Below are positions 1 through 5,469 of a stretch of DNA of 7,659 nucleotides, in pieces. The notes below the pieces were generated by a model, which searched no databases, was not told the DNA's origin, and saw only the letters and a program-made list of their open reading frames with translations. Numbering within the stretch: the first letter of the stretch is position 1; each line of letters opens with the position of its first letter. The position numbers were made by a program, and so were the translations under genes. Origin of the DNA: Anaerolineales bacterium UBA4826 (GTDB lineage: Bacteria > Chloroflexota > Anaerolineae > UBA4142); the NCBI GenBank assembly GCA_002400365.1, contig DHFK01000217.1, positions 17,562-25,220 on the forward strand, in the 5' to 3' direction.

Positions 1-968
1 TCAATCGCAATCGTTTGAATCACATCGCCGCGCGCGATCTTTTCAACTATATCCATCCCTTGGGTCACCTGACCAAACACTGTGTATCCCCCGTCGAGAC
101 CCGGTTGTGGCGCGAGCGTGATGTAGAACTGGCTGCCGCTCGAATCGCGCTTGGGGTTCACCTGATCGCCCAGACGCGCCATCGCGATCGCGCCCTGGCT
201 GTGCTTGGCTTTGATCTCCGCCGGCAGGGTATAGCCCGGTCCGCCGGTGCCGGTGCCCAACGGATCGCCGCCCTGGATCACAAAACCTGGTTCGACACGG
301 TGAAAGGTCAGGTTGCTGTAGAAACCATCGCGCGCGAGAAAGACAAAATTGTTGACCGTCTGCGGCGCGTCTTTCGGATACATTTCGACGACGATGTTGC
401 CTTTGGCGGTCTTGAGCGTTGCGACGTACGTCTTGTTGACGTCAATCGTCATGGACGGCGCGGATTTGTACATGTTGCTCCTTTGTTGTGGCGCGAGTTT
501 TGCCGCGTTGCCGGTGGCGGCGGGCGCGGACGAACAGGCGATCAAAAATACCAGCGACAAAATTCCAAACAGCGCGAGCGCACTTGTAAGCAAACAACCC
601 TTCTTGGCTGTTTGTGGTCGCGCCTGCCAATGCTCTTTTTGCATTGCCGTTTGCGCCTCCACGATCAGCGCGTCGGTATCTTTATAGTGGCTGGCGTACT
701 GCAAGCGCGCTTTGCGTAACGCGGACAGCGCTGCGTCGTAGCGTTTGGCTTGCAGGTGTTCTTTACCTTGACGATACAGGGTGTCAATGTCTTTCATACG
801 CAGCGCCCACTGCAACTTGGCTTCCGCGCCTTGCAGCGCGCGGTCGAACGCCAGCGCTTGACGATACAACGTGATGACCTTGTCCCAGTCCTCGGCTGCT
901 GTCGCGTCGTCTGCTTCTTTCAAAAGCCGGGCAATTTCCGCAGTAGTATCGGTGCTTGGTGTGCTCAT
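1..968 (-). CDS. TPR-like/transmembrane/cyclophilin-type peptidyl-prolyl cis-trans isomerase, 3' end cut by window
   Basis: The reading frame is open without a stop from ATG 968 to base 1 (322 codons plus two bases). It has three parts. Residues 1-120 are helical and charged, with two TPR-like helix pairs (around the AEDWDKVITLYRQAL and KRYDAALSALRKAR segments). Residues 122-145 are a KK-flanked hydrophobic segment ending in LIAC. From about residue 175 onward lies a cyclophilin domain with GNIVVEMYPKDAP, FHRV (catalytic-type Arg224), GFVIQGGDP, SGSQFYIT and YTVFGQV. Cyclophilins catalyse proline cis/trans isomerisation during folding; the layout suggests a domain outside the membrane. The sequence is near its natural end, because a VIEKIARGDVI-type tail is reached at the window edge. 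A GGAG lies four bases before ATG 968. A second possible start, ATG 644, would give a classical lipoprotein signal peptide. The domain call is sure; the start is less so. Confidence 0.9.
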   Translation of the reverse strand, partial: MSTPSTDTTAEIARLLKEADDATAAEDWDKVITLYRQALAFDRALQGAEAKLQWALRMKDIDTLYRQGKEHLQAKRYDAALSALRKARLQYASHYKDTDALIVEAQTAMQKEHWQARPQTAKKGCLLTSALALFGILSLVFLIACSSAPAATGNAAKLAPQQRSNMYKSAPSMTIDVNKTYVATLKTAKGNIVVEMYPKDAPQTVNNFVFLARDGFYSNLTFHRVEPGFVIQGGDPLGTGTGGPGYTLPAEIKAKHSQGAIAMARLGDQVNPKRDSSGSQFYITLAPQPGLDGGYTVFGQVTQGMDIVEKIARGDVIQTIAI

Positions 969-980
969 ATCTCTCCATCA

Positions 981-1063
981 GAATTGCGAATTAGGAATTG
1001 CGAATTGCGAAAGCGCATCACGCAATTCGCAATTTGCCATTCGCAATTCGCTATTTGCCATTG
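981..1063. repeat. Heptanucleotide array A, inverted (4 + 6 units) with a 14-bp hairpin
   Basis: The left arm, 981-1008, has four 7-nt units: GAATTGC at 981, 995 and 1002, and GAATTAG at 988. The right arm, 1022-1063, has six units of the complementary type: GCAATTC at 1022 and 1043, plus the variants GCAATTT, GCCATTC, GCTATTT and GCCATTG. Bases 996-1009 pair perfectly with 1021-1034 around an 11-nt loop, so a strong stem can form in RNA from either strand. The last two units lie inside the end of the phosphatase gene and supply its stop codon. It sits between two minus-strand genes and might limit read-through, but there is no U-run. It resembles the short tandem heptamer repeats (STRR) known from cyanobacteria; that comparison is from memory. 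Confidence 0.85.
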
Positions 1064-1665
1064 GCTAGATGACACGTATCGTTCAGCAAACGCACCCGCG
1101 GACGCGCCGCCGCCAGATCAATCAGACTCACCGACGCGTTGTCGAACCAGAAGGGCAGACGCTTGGAGATGTCCCAACCGATGAGCGTGGCGATCAAAAG
1201 ACCGAGCGTGCCGCCGTGCGACACAACGCCGACGCGCGCGCCGTTCGCGTATCGCTCGCGCAGATCGGCGACGAATGTTTGGACGCGCTGCTGCACTTGC
1301 GCCGGCGTCTCTTCGTTGGGCAGTGGAACGTGATCGGGGCTGACTTGCCACAGGCGGATCAGATCGGGATAGCGTTGCTCCACTTCGGCGATGGTCAGGC
1401 TTTCCAAATCGCCCACGCCTTTTTCGCGCAGGCGCTCGTCGAGGTTAGGCGCGCGGCCGCATTTTTGTCCGATGATTTCCGCGGTCGCGCGCGCGCGGAC
1501 GAGTGGGCTGGTGTACAGCGCGTCAATTTTCTCTGCGGCGATTCGCGTTGCCAGTTGCTCCGCTTGCGCGATGCCGCGCGCGTTCAACGGCGTGTCGGTA
1601 TTGCCCTGGATGCGGCGTTCGTGGTTCCAATCGGTTTCGCCGTGGCGGATGAGGAGAAGGTGCAT
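1051..1665 (-). CDS. Histidine phosphatase family protein (phosphoglycerate mutase-like)
   Basis: This 204-residue protein has the family's phosphohistidine signature near the N-terminus, LLIRHGETDWN, with Arg7 and His8 as catalytic residues. It also has SPLVRARATAE (Arg57), an acidic residue in LREKGVGD (Glu81) and the second catalytic histidine in VVSHGGT (His150). Length and motif spacing fit the cytoplasmic GpmB/CobC/broad-specificity phosphatase group. The substrate cannot be read from the sequence. A GGAGAG lies seven bases before the ATG, inside the end of the PIN gene, and the two genes are separated by only 3 nt, so translation is probably coupled. The usual EG after the acidic motif reads ES here. 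The final codons (ANGK, stop) are encoded by heptamer array A, so the original C-terminus may have been altered by the repeat. A CobC-like role could link to the B12-dependent gene at the head of the operon, but this is only a guess. Confidence 0.9.
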   Translation of the reverse strand: MHLLLIRHGETDWNHERRIQGNTDTPLNARGIAQAEQLATRIAAEKIDALYTSPLVRARATAEIIGQKCGRAPNLDERLREKGVGDLESLTIAEVEQRYPDLIRLWQVSPDHVPLPNEETPAQVQQRVQTFVADLRERYANGARVGVVSHGGTLGLLIATLIGWDISKRLPFWFDNASVSLIDLAAARPRVRLLNDTCHLANGK

Positions 1666-1668
1666 GGA

Positions 1669-2169
1669 CTAACTCTCCGCGACATCTAGGAGTTGACGCA
1701 AGCGGTCTAGCGTTTCCTCTTCGGGATCGAACACCGCAATGTCTTCGTCACGCGCCGCACGCGCCAAGCGCTTGTCGCATACCCACAGCATCAGTTGATC
1801 GCCTGCATCCTCGATGATCTGACGCAAGTTCAGAACGGAACGCAAGATGACCGCATCCGTCGCATTGAGATTGTGTTTGGTGATCAGATCCAGCGCCGCC
1901 AACAAGAGCGCGTCATCCACCGAGGCGACGGCGAATTCCTCGTGGTCAATCACTTCGGCTTTGAGTTTATCCACTGCGTGTGCGAACAACGTTGGGCTCA
2001 ACCGCCCATCATTTCGTTTTCTCACCAACGTTGCAACAACTCCAACGATGCCTAACGTGGAACAAGTCATCTGACTTGGGAGACGAAAGACCTCATTCAT
2101 CAGGTTCGTGCCTGCTTCTTGTGAGTACCGTTTGACCAACGCGCTGGCGTCGAAGTAGACTCGCCGCAT
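1669..2169 (-). CDS. PIN-domain protein, VapC-like toxin type
   Basis: The 166-residue product begins with the PIN signature VYFDASALVKRY (Asp7). It continues with NATDAVILRS (Asp105) and WVCDKRLARAA (Asp132), which are metal-binding acids of the PIN nuclease fold. PIN proteins of this size are usually the RNase toxins of type II VapBC systems. The helix that normally carries a conserved Glu reads STLGIVGVVATLVRKR, with Gly43 (GGA) where I would expect Glu, so catalytic activity is doubtful. A GAGAGG lies eight bases before the ATG. The preceding small gene ends 3 nt upstream and is the likely partner. The acidic tail after FDPEEE is typical of this subfamily. Fold call is strong. The toxin role is inferred from family and context. 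Confidence 0.87.
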   Translation of the reverse strand: MRRVYFDASALVKRYSQEAGTNLMNEVFRLPSQMTCSTLGIVGVVATLVRKRNDGRLSPTLFAHAVDKLKAEVIDHEEFAVASVDDALLLAALDLITKHNLNATDAVILRSVLNLRQIIEDAGDQLMLWVCDKRLARAARDEDIAVFDPEEETLDRLRQLLDVAES

Positions 2170-2172
2170 GGT

Positions 2173-2490
2173 CTATGCCTCTCGCGCTTTTATGATGCTT
2201 TGACTCAACTCATTCGGCGCGAGACCGGACTCACCCATCTTTCGCTGCAAATCCTCAATCCCGATTGGCTCGGCGTGGATGGACAGAGAGGCGCAGAAAG
2301 CAGCCATCTCGCGTCGCAGGATTTGCTTGTCCGCCCAAGGAGAGACCTGCATCGGTCGCGCGGTGGTTGTTCGTGGCACATCCACCTTTGGTTGCAGCCG
2401 GTCCGCCATGGCTTGGCGGATTGCGCGCATCTCATTTTCAAGACGCAACAATCTGTCAGTCAGTTGCTGCAAAGATAGGGTTTGCTCCAT
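2173..2490 (-). CDS. Small coiled-coil protein, probable antitoxin or partner of the PIN protein
   Basis: This 105-residue protein has no named domain that I recognise with certainty. Residues 1-32 form a likely coiled coil (LQQLTDRLLRLENEMRAIRQ). A Pro/Thr/Arg-rich linker follows, then a helical C-terminal part with EDLQRKMGESGLAPNELSQ. The C-terminal part resembles small proteins encoded directly upstream of PIN genes in filamentous and Chloroflexota-type bacteria; this is recalled, not checked. No AbrB, RHH or HTH DNA-binding motif is evident. The start is well supported by a GGAGG eight bases before ATG 2490. The gene overlaps the end of meaB by 35 nt in another frame and stops 3 nt before the PIN start, the usual order and spacing of an antitoxin-toxin pair. 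Confidence 0.8.
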   Translation of the reverse strand: MEQTLSLQQLTDRLLRLENEMRAIRQAMADRLQPKVDVPRTTTARPMQVSPWADKQILRREMAAFCASLSIHAEPIGIEDLQRKMGESGLAPNELSQSIIKAREA

Positions 2491-3430
2491 TTTGGATTCC
2501 TCCCACTAACACTTCCGCCGCCGCGTACACATCCAGCTCGCGCGCCGCGATCTGTTCGACGAGCGTCTCGATTTTCGTGCCGTTCACGCCGCGCAGCAGC
2601 CGCGTTATCAACTCACGCTGCACGACCATTTCCAATTCCGCGCGGAACCGCGCGCGTTCGCGCAGTTCCAGCAGGCGATGGGCTTCCAGATACGCGCGAT
2701 GCTTGCCGATCCATTCGACCGCGTCCGCGACGCCGGCGCCGGTGAGCGCGATCGTCTTGAGCACCGGCGGCCGCCAATCGTTTTCCGCTTGCGGCTTGAG
2801 ATTCAGATTCATTTCGAGCGCGGCAACCGTCGCGCTCACTTCGTCGTGATCGGCTTTGTTCACGATGAGCAGATCGGCGATTTCCAGGATGCCGGCTTTG
2901 ATCGCCTGAATGTCGTCGCCCATGCCCGGCGCTTCGACCACGATCGTCGTGTGCGCGTTCGCGGCGATCTCCACTTCGCTCTGCCCCGCGCCGACCGTTT
3001 CGACCAGGACGATTTCAAAGCCCGCCGCGTCGAGGACCTGCACCGCGTCCGACGTCGCCGCGGCGAGCCCGCCGAGCGATCCGCGCGTCGCCATGCTGCG
3101 GATGAACACGCCCGGGTCGCCTGACAAATCCTGCATCCGCAGACGATCGCCGAGGATCGCGCCGCCGCTGAACGGACTCGTCGGGTCTACGGCAACAATA
3201 CCGACGCGTTGTCCGCGTCGGCGATACTGCTTGGCGATTTCGTTGACGAGCGTACTCTTGCCGGTGCCCGGCGCGCCCGTCACGCCGATGACGTGGGCGC
3301 GCCCGGTATATCGGAAAATGGCGGCGATCACCGCGCGCGCGGCGGCGCCGCCGCGCTCGACGGCGCTGATCGCGCGTGCGACCGCGCGCGGATTGCCGGC
3401 GCAGAGTTGCTGGACCGATTCGGGATTCAC
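2456..3430 (-). CDS. meaB: MeaB/ArgK-type GTPase, chaperone of B12-dependent acyl-CoA mutase
   Basis: The 324-residue product is a G3E-family P-loop GTPase. It shows the Walker A GAPGTGKST (residues 52-60), the switch-type segment VDPTSPFSGGAILGDR (81-96), ETVGAGQSE (144-152), APGMGDDIQ (167-175) and the guanine-specificity motif NKAD (191-194). A helical dimerisation arm fills the C-terminus. MeaB proteins guard methylmalonyl-CoA mutase: they gate loading of adenosylcobalamin and help replace damaged cofactor at the expense of GTP. The length is normal. The start is GTG 3430, overlapping the TGA of the preceding B12-binding gene as GTGA. No strong SD is seen, so translation is likely coupled to that gene. 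The neighbour is the expected partner, which makes the call firm. ArgK is an older name for the same family. Confidence 0.95.
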   Translation of the reverse strand: MNPESVQQLCAGNPRAVARAISAVERGGAAARAVIAAIFRYTGRAHVIGVTGAPGTGKSTLVNEIAKQYRRRGQRVGIVAVDPTSPFSGGAILGDRLRMQDLSGDPGVFIRSMATRGSLGGLAAATSDAVQVLDAAGFEIVLVETVGAGQSEVEIAANAHTTIVVEAPGMGDDIQAIKAGILEIADLLIVNKADHDEVSATVAALEMNLNLKPQAENDWRPPVLKTIALTGAGVADAVEWIGKHRAYLEAHRLLELRERARFRAELEMVVQRELITRLLRGVNGTKIETLVEQIAARELDVYAAAEVLVGGIQNGANPIFAATD

Positions 3431-3846
3431 TGCGCCGCTGCCCCGCGCTTGCGCGCGACCTCCTCGCGAATGAACTTGGCGACGTCTTGGGTAAAAGTGC
3501 CGGGCCCGAACACGCCCGCAAACCCCATCCGTCTGAGCGCCGGCATGTCTTCGTCAGGAATGATGCCGCCGCAGACGAGCAGGGCATCGTCCAGCCCTTT
3601 TTGCCTGAGCAGGTCAACGACGCGCGGGAAGAGATCGAGATGCGCGCCCGACAAAATCGAGAGTCCAACCACGTCCACGTCTTCTTGCAGCGCGGCTTCG
3701 GCGATCATTTCGGGCGTCTGCCGAATCCCCGTGTAGATAACTTCCATGCCGGCATCGCGCAGCGCGCGCGCCACGACTTTGGCGCCGCGGTCGTGCCCAT
3801 CCAGTCCCGGTTTTGCGATCAGCACACGAATCGGTCGGTCTGCCAT
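3427..3846 (-). CDS. Cobalamin-binding small subunit of methylmalonyl-CoA mutase-type enzyme
   Basis: The 139-residue product is a stand-alone B12-binding domain. It has DGHDRG (Asp16-x-His18-x-x-Gly21), where His18 is the expected lower cobalt ligand. It also has SIL (63-65) and GGIIPDED (93-100), the other two conserved loops of base-off/His-on cobalamin domains. In many mutases this domain is fused to the catalytic barrel; here it is separate, as in two-subunit enzymes. The catalytic subunit is not in the window. The reaction is probably the (R)-methylmalonyl-CoA to succinyl-CoA rearrangement, but isobutyryl- or ethylmalonyl-CoA mutase small subunits look alike. I chose ATG 3846 because a GTGGAG lies eight bases upstream and the protein then begins MADRPIRVLIAKPG, as is usual. 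The upstream ATG 3882 falls inside the -10 box, so it cannot be used by that promoter. First gene of a five-gene operon. Confidence 0.92.
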   Translation of the reverse strand: MADRPIRVLIAKPGLDGHDRGAKVVARALRDAGMEVIYTGIRQTPEMIAEAALQEDVDVVGLSILSGAHLDLFPRVVDLLRQKGLDDALLVCGGIIPDEDMPALRRMGFAGVFGPGTFTQDVAKFIREEVARKRGAAAQ

Positions 3847-3854
3847 CCGCATCG

Positions 3855-3860
3855 CTCCAC
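3855..3860 (-). promoter_or_regulatory. Ribosome binding site that decides the start of the B12-binding gene
   Basis: GTGGAG, read on the minus strand, is eight bases before ATG 3846 but only two before ATG 3852. The spacing favours 3846. Confidence 0.6.
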
Positions 3861-3880
3861 GATGAGTTAAGTCCAGGCGC

Positions 3881-3909
3881 ATTATACATCAAATCGCCGC
3901 GATTGAAAA
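3881..3909 (-). promoter_or_regulatory. Sigma70-type promoter of the mutase/meaB operon
   Basis: Read on the minus strand, a TTTTCA -35 (3904-3909, four of six consensus bases) is followed after 17 bp by a perfect TATAAT -10 (3881-3886). Transcription should begin near 3874, giving a leader of about 28 nt before ATG 3846 that contains the SD. It is divergent from the modA promoter. Confidence 0.65.
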
Positions 3910-3915
3910 ACGAAC

Positions 3916-3952
3916 TGTCATTGCGTCATCGCGAGCGAAGCGAAGCAATCGC
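3916..3952. repeat. Dispersed palindromic intergenic repeat (REP-like)
   Basis: The stretch reads like a member of the widespread bacterial intergenic repeat with a GTCATTGCGAGC...GAAGCAATC core. Here the start is partly doubled (GTCATTGC followed by GTCATCGC). ATTGC at 3920-3924 can pair with GCAAT at 3945-3949. It lies exactly between the two divergent promoters. The family assignment is from memory; only one copy occurs in the window. Confidence 0.5.
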
Positions 3953-3955
3953 CGA

Positions 3956-3983
3956 TTGACAATTTGCCTTATTCGACTAACAT
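3956..3983 (+). promoter_or_regulatory. Sigma70-type promoter of modABC
   Basis: A perfect TTGACA (3956-3961) is followed after 16 bp by TAACAT (3978-3983, four of six bases). The expected transcription start, near 3989-3991, is only a few bases before ATG 3993, so the modA message would have almost no leader. No ModE-like operator is recognisable. Confidence 0.55.
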
Positions 3984-3992
3984 GGATGCGCG

Positions 3993-4736
3993 ATGATGCG
4001 ATGGCTGATTGCGCTCATTTTGATTTTGCTCGCCGCGTGCGCGCCGACGCCGCGCGCGCTGACGGTCTCCGCCGCCGCGAATTTGCAGCCCGCGTTCGCC
4101 GAGATCGGCGCGCAGTTCGAGCGGCAGACCGGCGCGCGCGTGATATTCAACTTTGGCGCGACCGGACAACTGGCGCAGCAAATCGCGCAAGGCGCGCCGG
4201 TGGACCTCTTTGCCGCCGCCGACCGCGCGACGATTGACGATCTTGCCGCGCGCGGGTTTATCATGCCTGACACCGTGCAGGTCTACGCGCGCGGGCAGAT
4301 CGTGTTGTATGCGCGCAAGGACGCCGCGCTGCCATCCCTCGCCGATCTTGCGCGCCCGGAAATCAAACGCATCGCGATCGCCAACCCGGCAATCGCTCCG
4401 TACGGCGTCGCGGCGCGCGCGGCGCTGCAAAACGCGGGCGTGTGGTCAACAGTCCAGCCCAAGATCGTGATTGCCGAAAACATCCAGCAGACGCAGCAGT
4501 ACGCCGACACCGGCAACGTGGACGCGGCAATCATCGCGCGTTCGCTCGCGCTCGATGCAAAAGGGCGTTGGTCGCCGATCCCCGAAAACCTGTACCAGCC
4601 GATTGACCAGGCACTCGGCGTTGTCAAAGGCGCGCCGAACGAACGCGACGCGCGCGCGTTTGCGGCGTTTGTGACCAGCCCGAGTGGGCGCGCGGTGTTG
4701 AGCAAATACGGTTACGGTCTACCTGATGAAAGATAG
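3993..4736 (+). CDS. modA: ModA, molybdate-binding lipoprotein of ABC importer
   Basis: The 247-residue product starts with a lipoprotein signal: a hydrophobic stretch ending in LAAC (13-16), with Cys16 as the lipidation site. The mature part has the ModA order of motifs: LTVSAAANLQPAFAEI, RVIFNFGATGQLAQQI, APVDLFAAAD, IANPAIAPYGVAARAAL and DTGNVDAAII, ending in the FVTSPSGRAVLSKYG tail common in this family. It would bind molybdate (or tungstate) outside the membrane and hand it to ModB. ATG 3993 and ATG 3996 are both possible starts. No good SD is present, which fits a near-leaderless message from the promoter just upstream. First gene of modABC. The C-terminus ends at TAG 4734-4736, directly at the edge of heptamer array B. 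Oxyanion specificity cannot be settled from sequence alone. Confidence 0.93.
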   Translation: MMRWLIALILILLAACAPTPRALTVSAAANLQPAFAEIGAQFERQTGARVIFNFGATGQLAQQIAQGAPVDLFAAADRATIDDLAARGFIMPDTVQVYARGQIVLYARKDAALPSLADLARPEIKRIAIANPAIAPYGVAARAALQNAGVWSTVQPKIVIAENIQQTQQYADTGNVDAAIIARSLALDAKGRWSPIPENLYQPIDQALGVVKGAPNERDARAFAAFVTSPSGRAVLSKYGYGLPDER

Positions 4737-4768
4737 AAATCGAAAATCAGAAATCGAAAATCGAAAAT
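4737..4768. repeat. Heptanucleotide array B (4.5 units) filling the modA-modB gap
   Basis: Exact 7-nt units AAATCGA begin at 4737, 4751 and 4758, and a variant AAATCAG at 4744. A partial unit AAAT ends at 4768. The array fills the whole gap from the modA stop and contributes the first two bases of the modB ATG (4767-4769). No inverted arm is seen here. It sits where an SD would be expected. Confidence 0.85.
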
Positions 4769-5423
4769 GAATTGGTCTCCCCTCCTCCTTTCCATCCAAG
4801 TCACGTTCTTTGCGACCCTCGGCATCCTAGCCATTGGGCTTGCGCTGGCGCTGTTGCTCGCGCGCACGCGCGTGCGCGGCAAAATCATCGTCGAAACGCT
4901 GATCAATTTGCCGCTGGTTCTGCCGCCGAGCGTCGTCGGTTACTATTTGCTGATTGCTCTCGGTCGCGAGGGTCCCCTCGTGCGTTGGTTCGACTTGAAT
5001 TTGCTGTTCACCTGGCAAGCGGCGGTCGTCGCGGCGATCGTCGTCGCGCTGCCGCTAATGGTGCAATCGGCTAAAGCCGCGCTCGAAAGCGTTGATCCGA
5101 CGTTAGAGAATGTCGCGCGCACGCTTGGCTCGACGGAAAGCGAGATCATCTGGCGCGTGACGCTGCCGCTCGCGCGGCGCGGCATTCTGGCGGGACTGGT
5201 TCTCGGTTCCGCGCGCGCGCTGGGCGAGTTCGGCGCGACGCTGATGGTCGCCGGCAATATCCCGGGCGTCACGCAAACCGCGCCGCTCGCGATTTACGAC
5301 GCCGTGCAATCGGGTCGCTTTGCCGATGCGAATGGCTTGGTGCTGATGCTTAGCGGGTTATCGTTTGTTAGTTTGCTGGTGGTGAATCGAATGCAAAAAG
5401 GGAACGTGACGCGTGACGCATGA
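4767..5423 (+). CDS. modB: ModB, molybdate ABC transporter permease
   Basis: The 218-residue integral membrane protein has about five hydrophobic segments. It carries the ModB-typical LPLVLPPSVVGYYLLIALG segment and the EAA loop (ENVARTLGSTESEIIWRVTLPLARRGILAG), which docks onto the ATPase. GSARALGEFGATLMVAG and NIPGVTQTAPLAIYD are also family signatures. It forms the dimeric channel of ModABC in the cytoplasmic membrane. ATG 4767 is the only sensible start: it precedes the first membrane segment directly and lies 30 nt after modA. No SD is visible because array B occupies that place, so translation may depend on coupling or on the A-rich array. The last codons (VTRDA, stop) are encoded by heptamer array C, so the C-terminal tail appears to be repeat-derived. 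Confidence 0.94.
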   Translation: MNWSPLLLSIQVTFFATLGILAIGLALALLLARTRVRGKIIVETLINLPLVLPPSVVGYYLLIALGREGPLVRWFDLNLLFTWQAAVVAAIVVALPLMVQSAKAALESVDPTLENVARTLGSTESEIIWRVTLPLARRGILAGLVLGSARALGEFGATLMVAGNIPGVTQTAPLAIYDAVQSGRFADANGLVLMLSGLSFVSLLVVNRMQKGNVTRDA

Positions 5424-5462
5424 CGCGTGAGTTACCGTCACCTATCACGCATCACGCATCAC
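5404..5462. repeat. Heptanucleotide array C, inverted (4 + 4 units) between modB and modC
   Basis: The left arm, 5404-5431, has four 7-nt units: ACGTGAC, GCGTGAC, GCATGAC and GCGTGAG. A 3-nt centre follows (5432-5434). The right arm, 5435-5462, has four complementary-type units: CCGTCAC, CTATCAC, GCATCAC and GCATCAC. The arms can fold into an imperfect hairpin. The left arm contains the modB stop (TGA 5421-5423); the right arm ends seven bases before the modC ATG 5470. Confidence 0.85.
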
Positions 5463-5469
5463 TTTGAAA

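Noticed and set aside
15..719. Plus-strand frame of 234 codons opposite the isomerase gene
   Set aside because: No domain is visible, and the opposite strand carries an intact cyclophilin; a shadow frame.
981..1063. Array A as a CRISPR array
   Set aside because: The units are 7 nt with no spacers, far below CRISPR repeat length, and no cas genes are present.
3015..3668. Long minus-strand frame of 217 codons overlapping meaB and the B12-binding gene
   Set aside because: It is very Arg-rich and lies out of frame under two genes with full catalytic motifs; a GC-rich shadow.
3847..3882. Longer N-terminus for the B12-binding gene starting at ATG 3882
   Set aside because: The ATG overlaps the TATAAT box, has no SD, and adds residues (MRLDLTHRGA) unlike the family's usual start.
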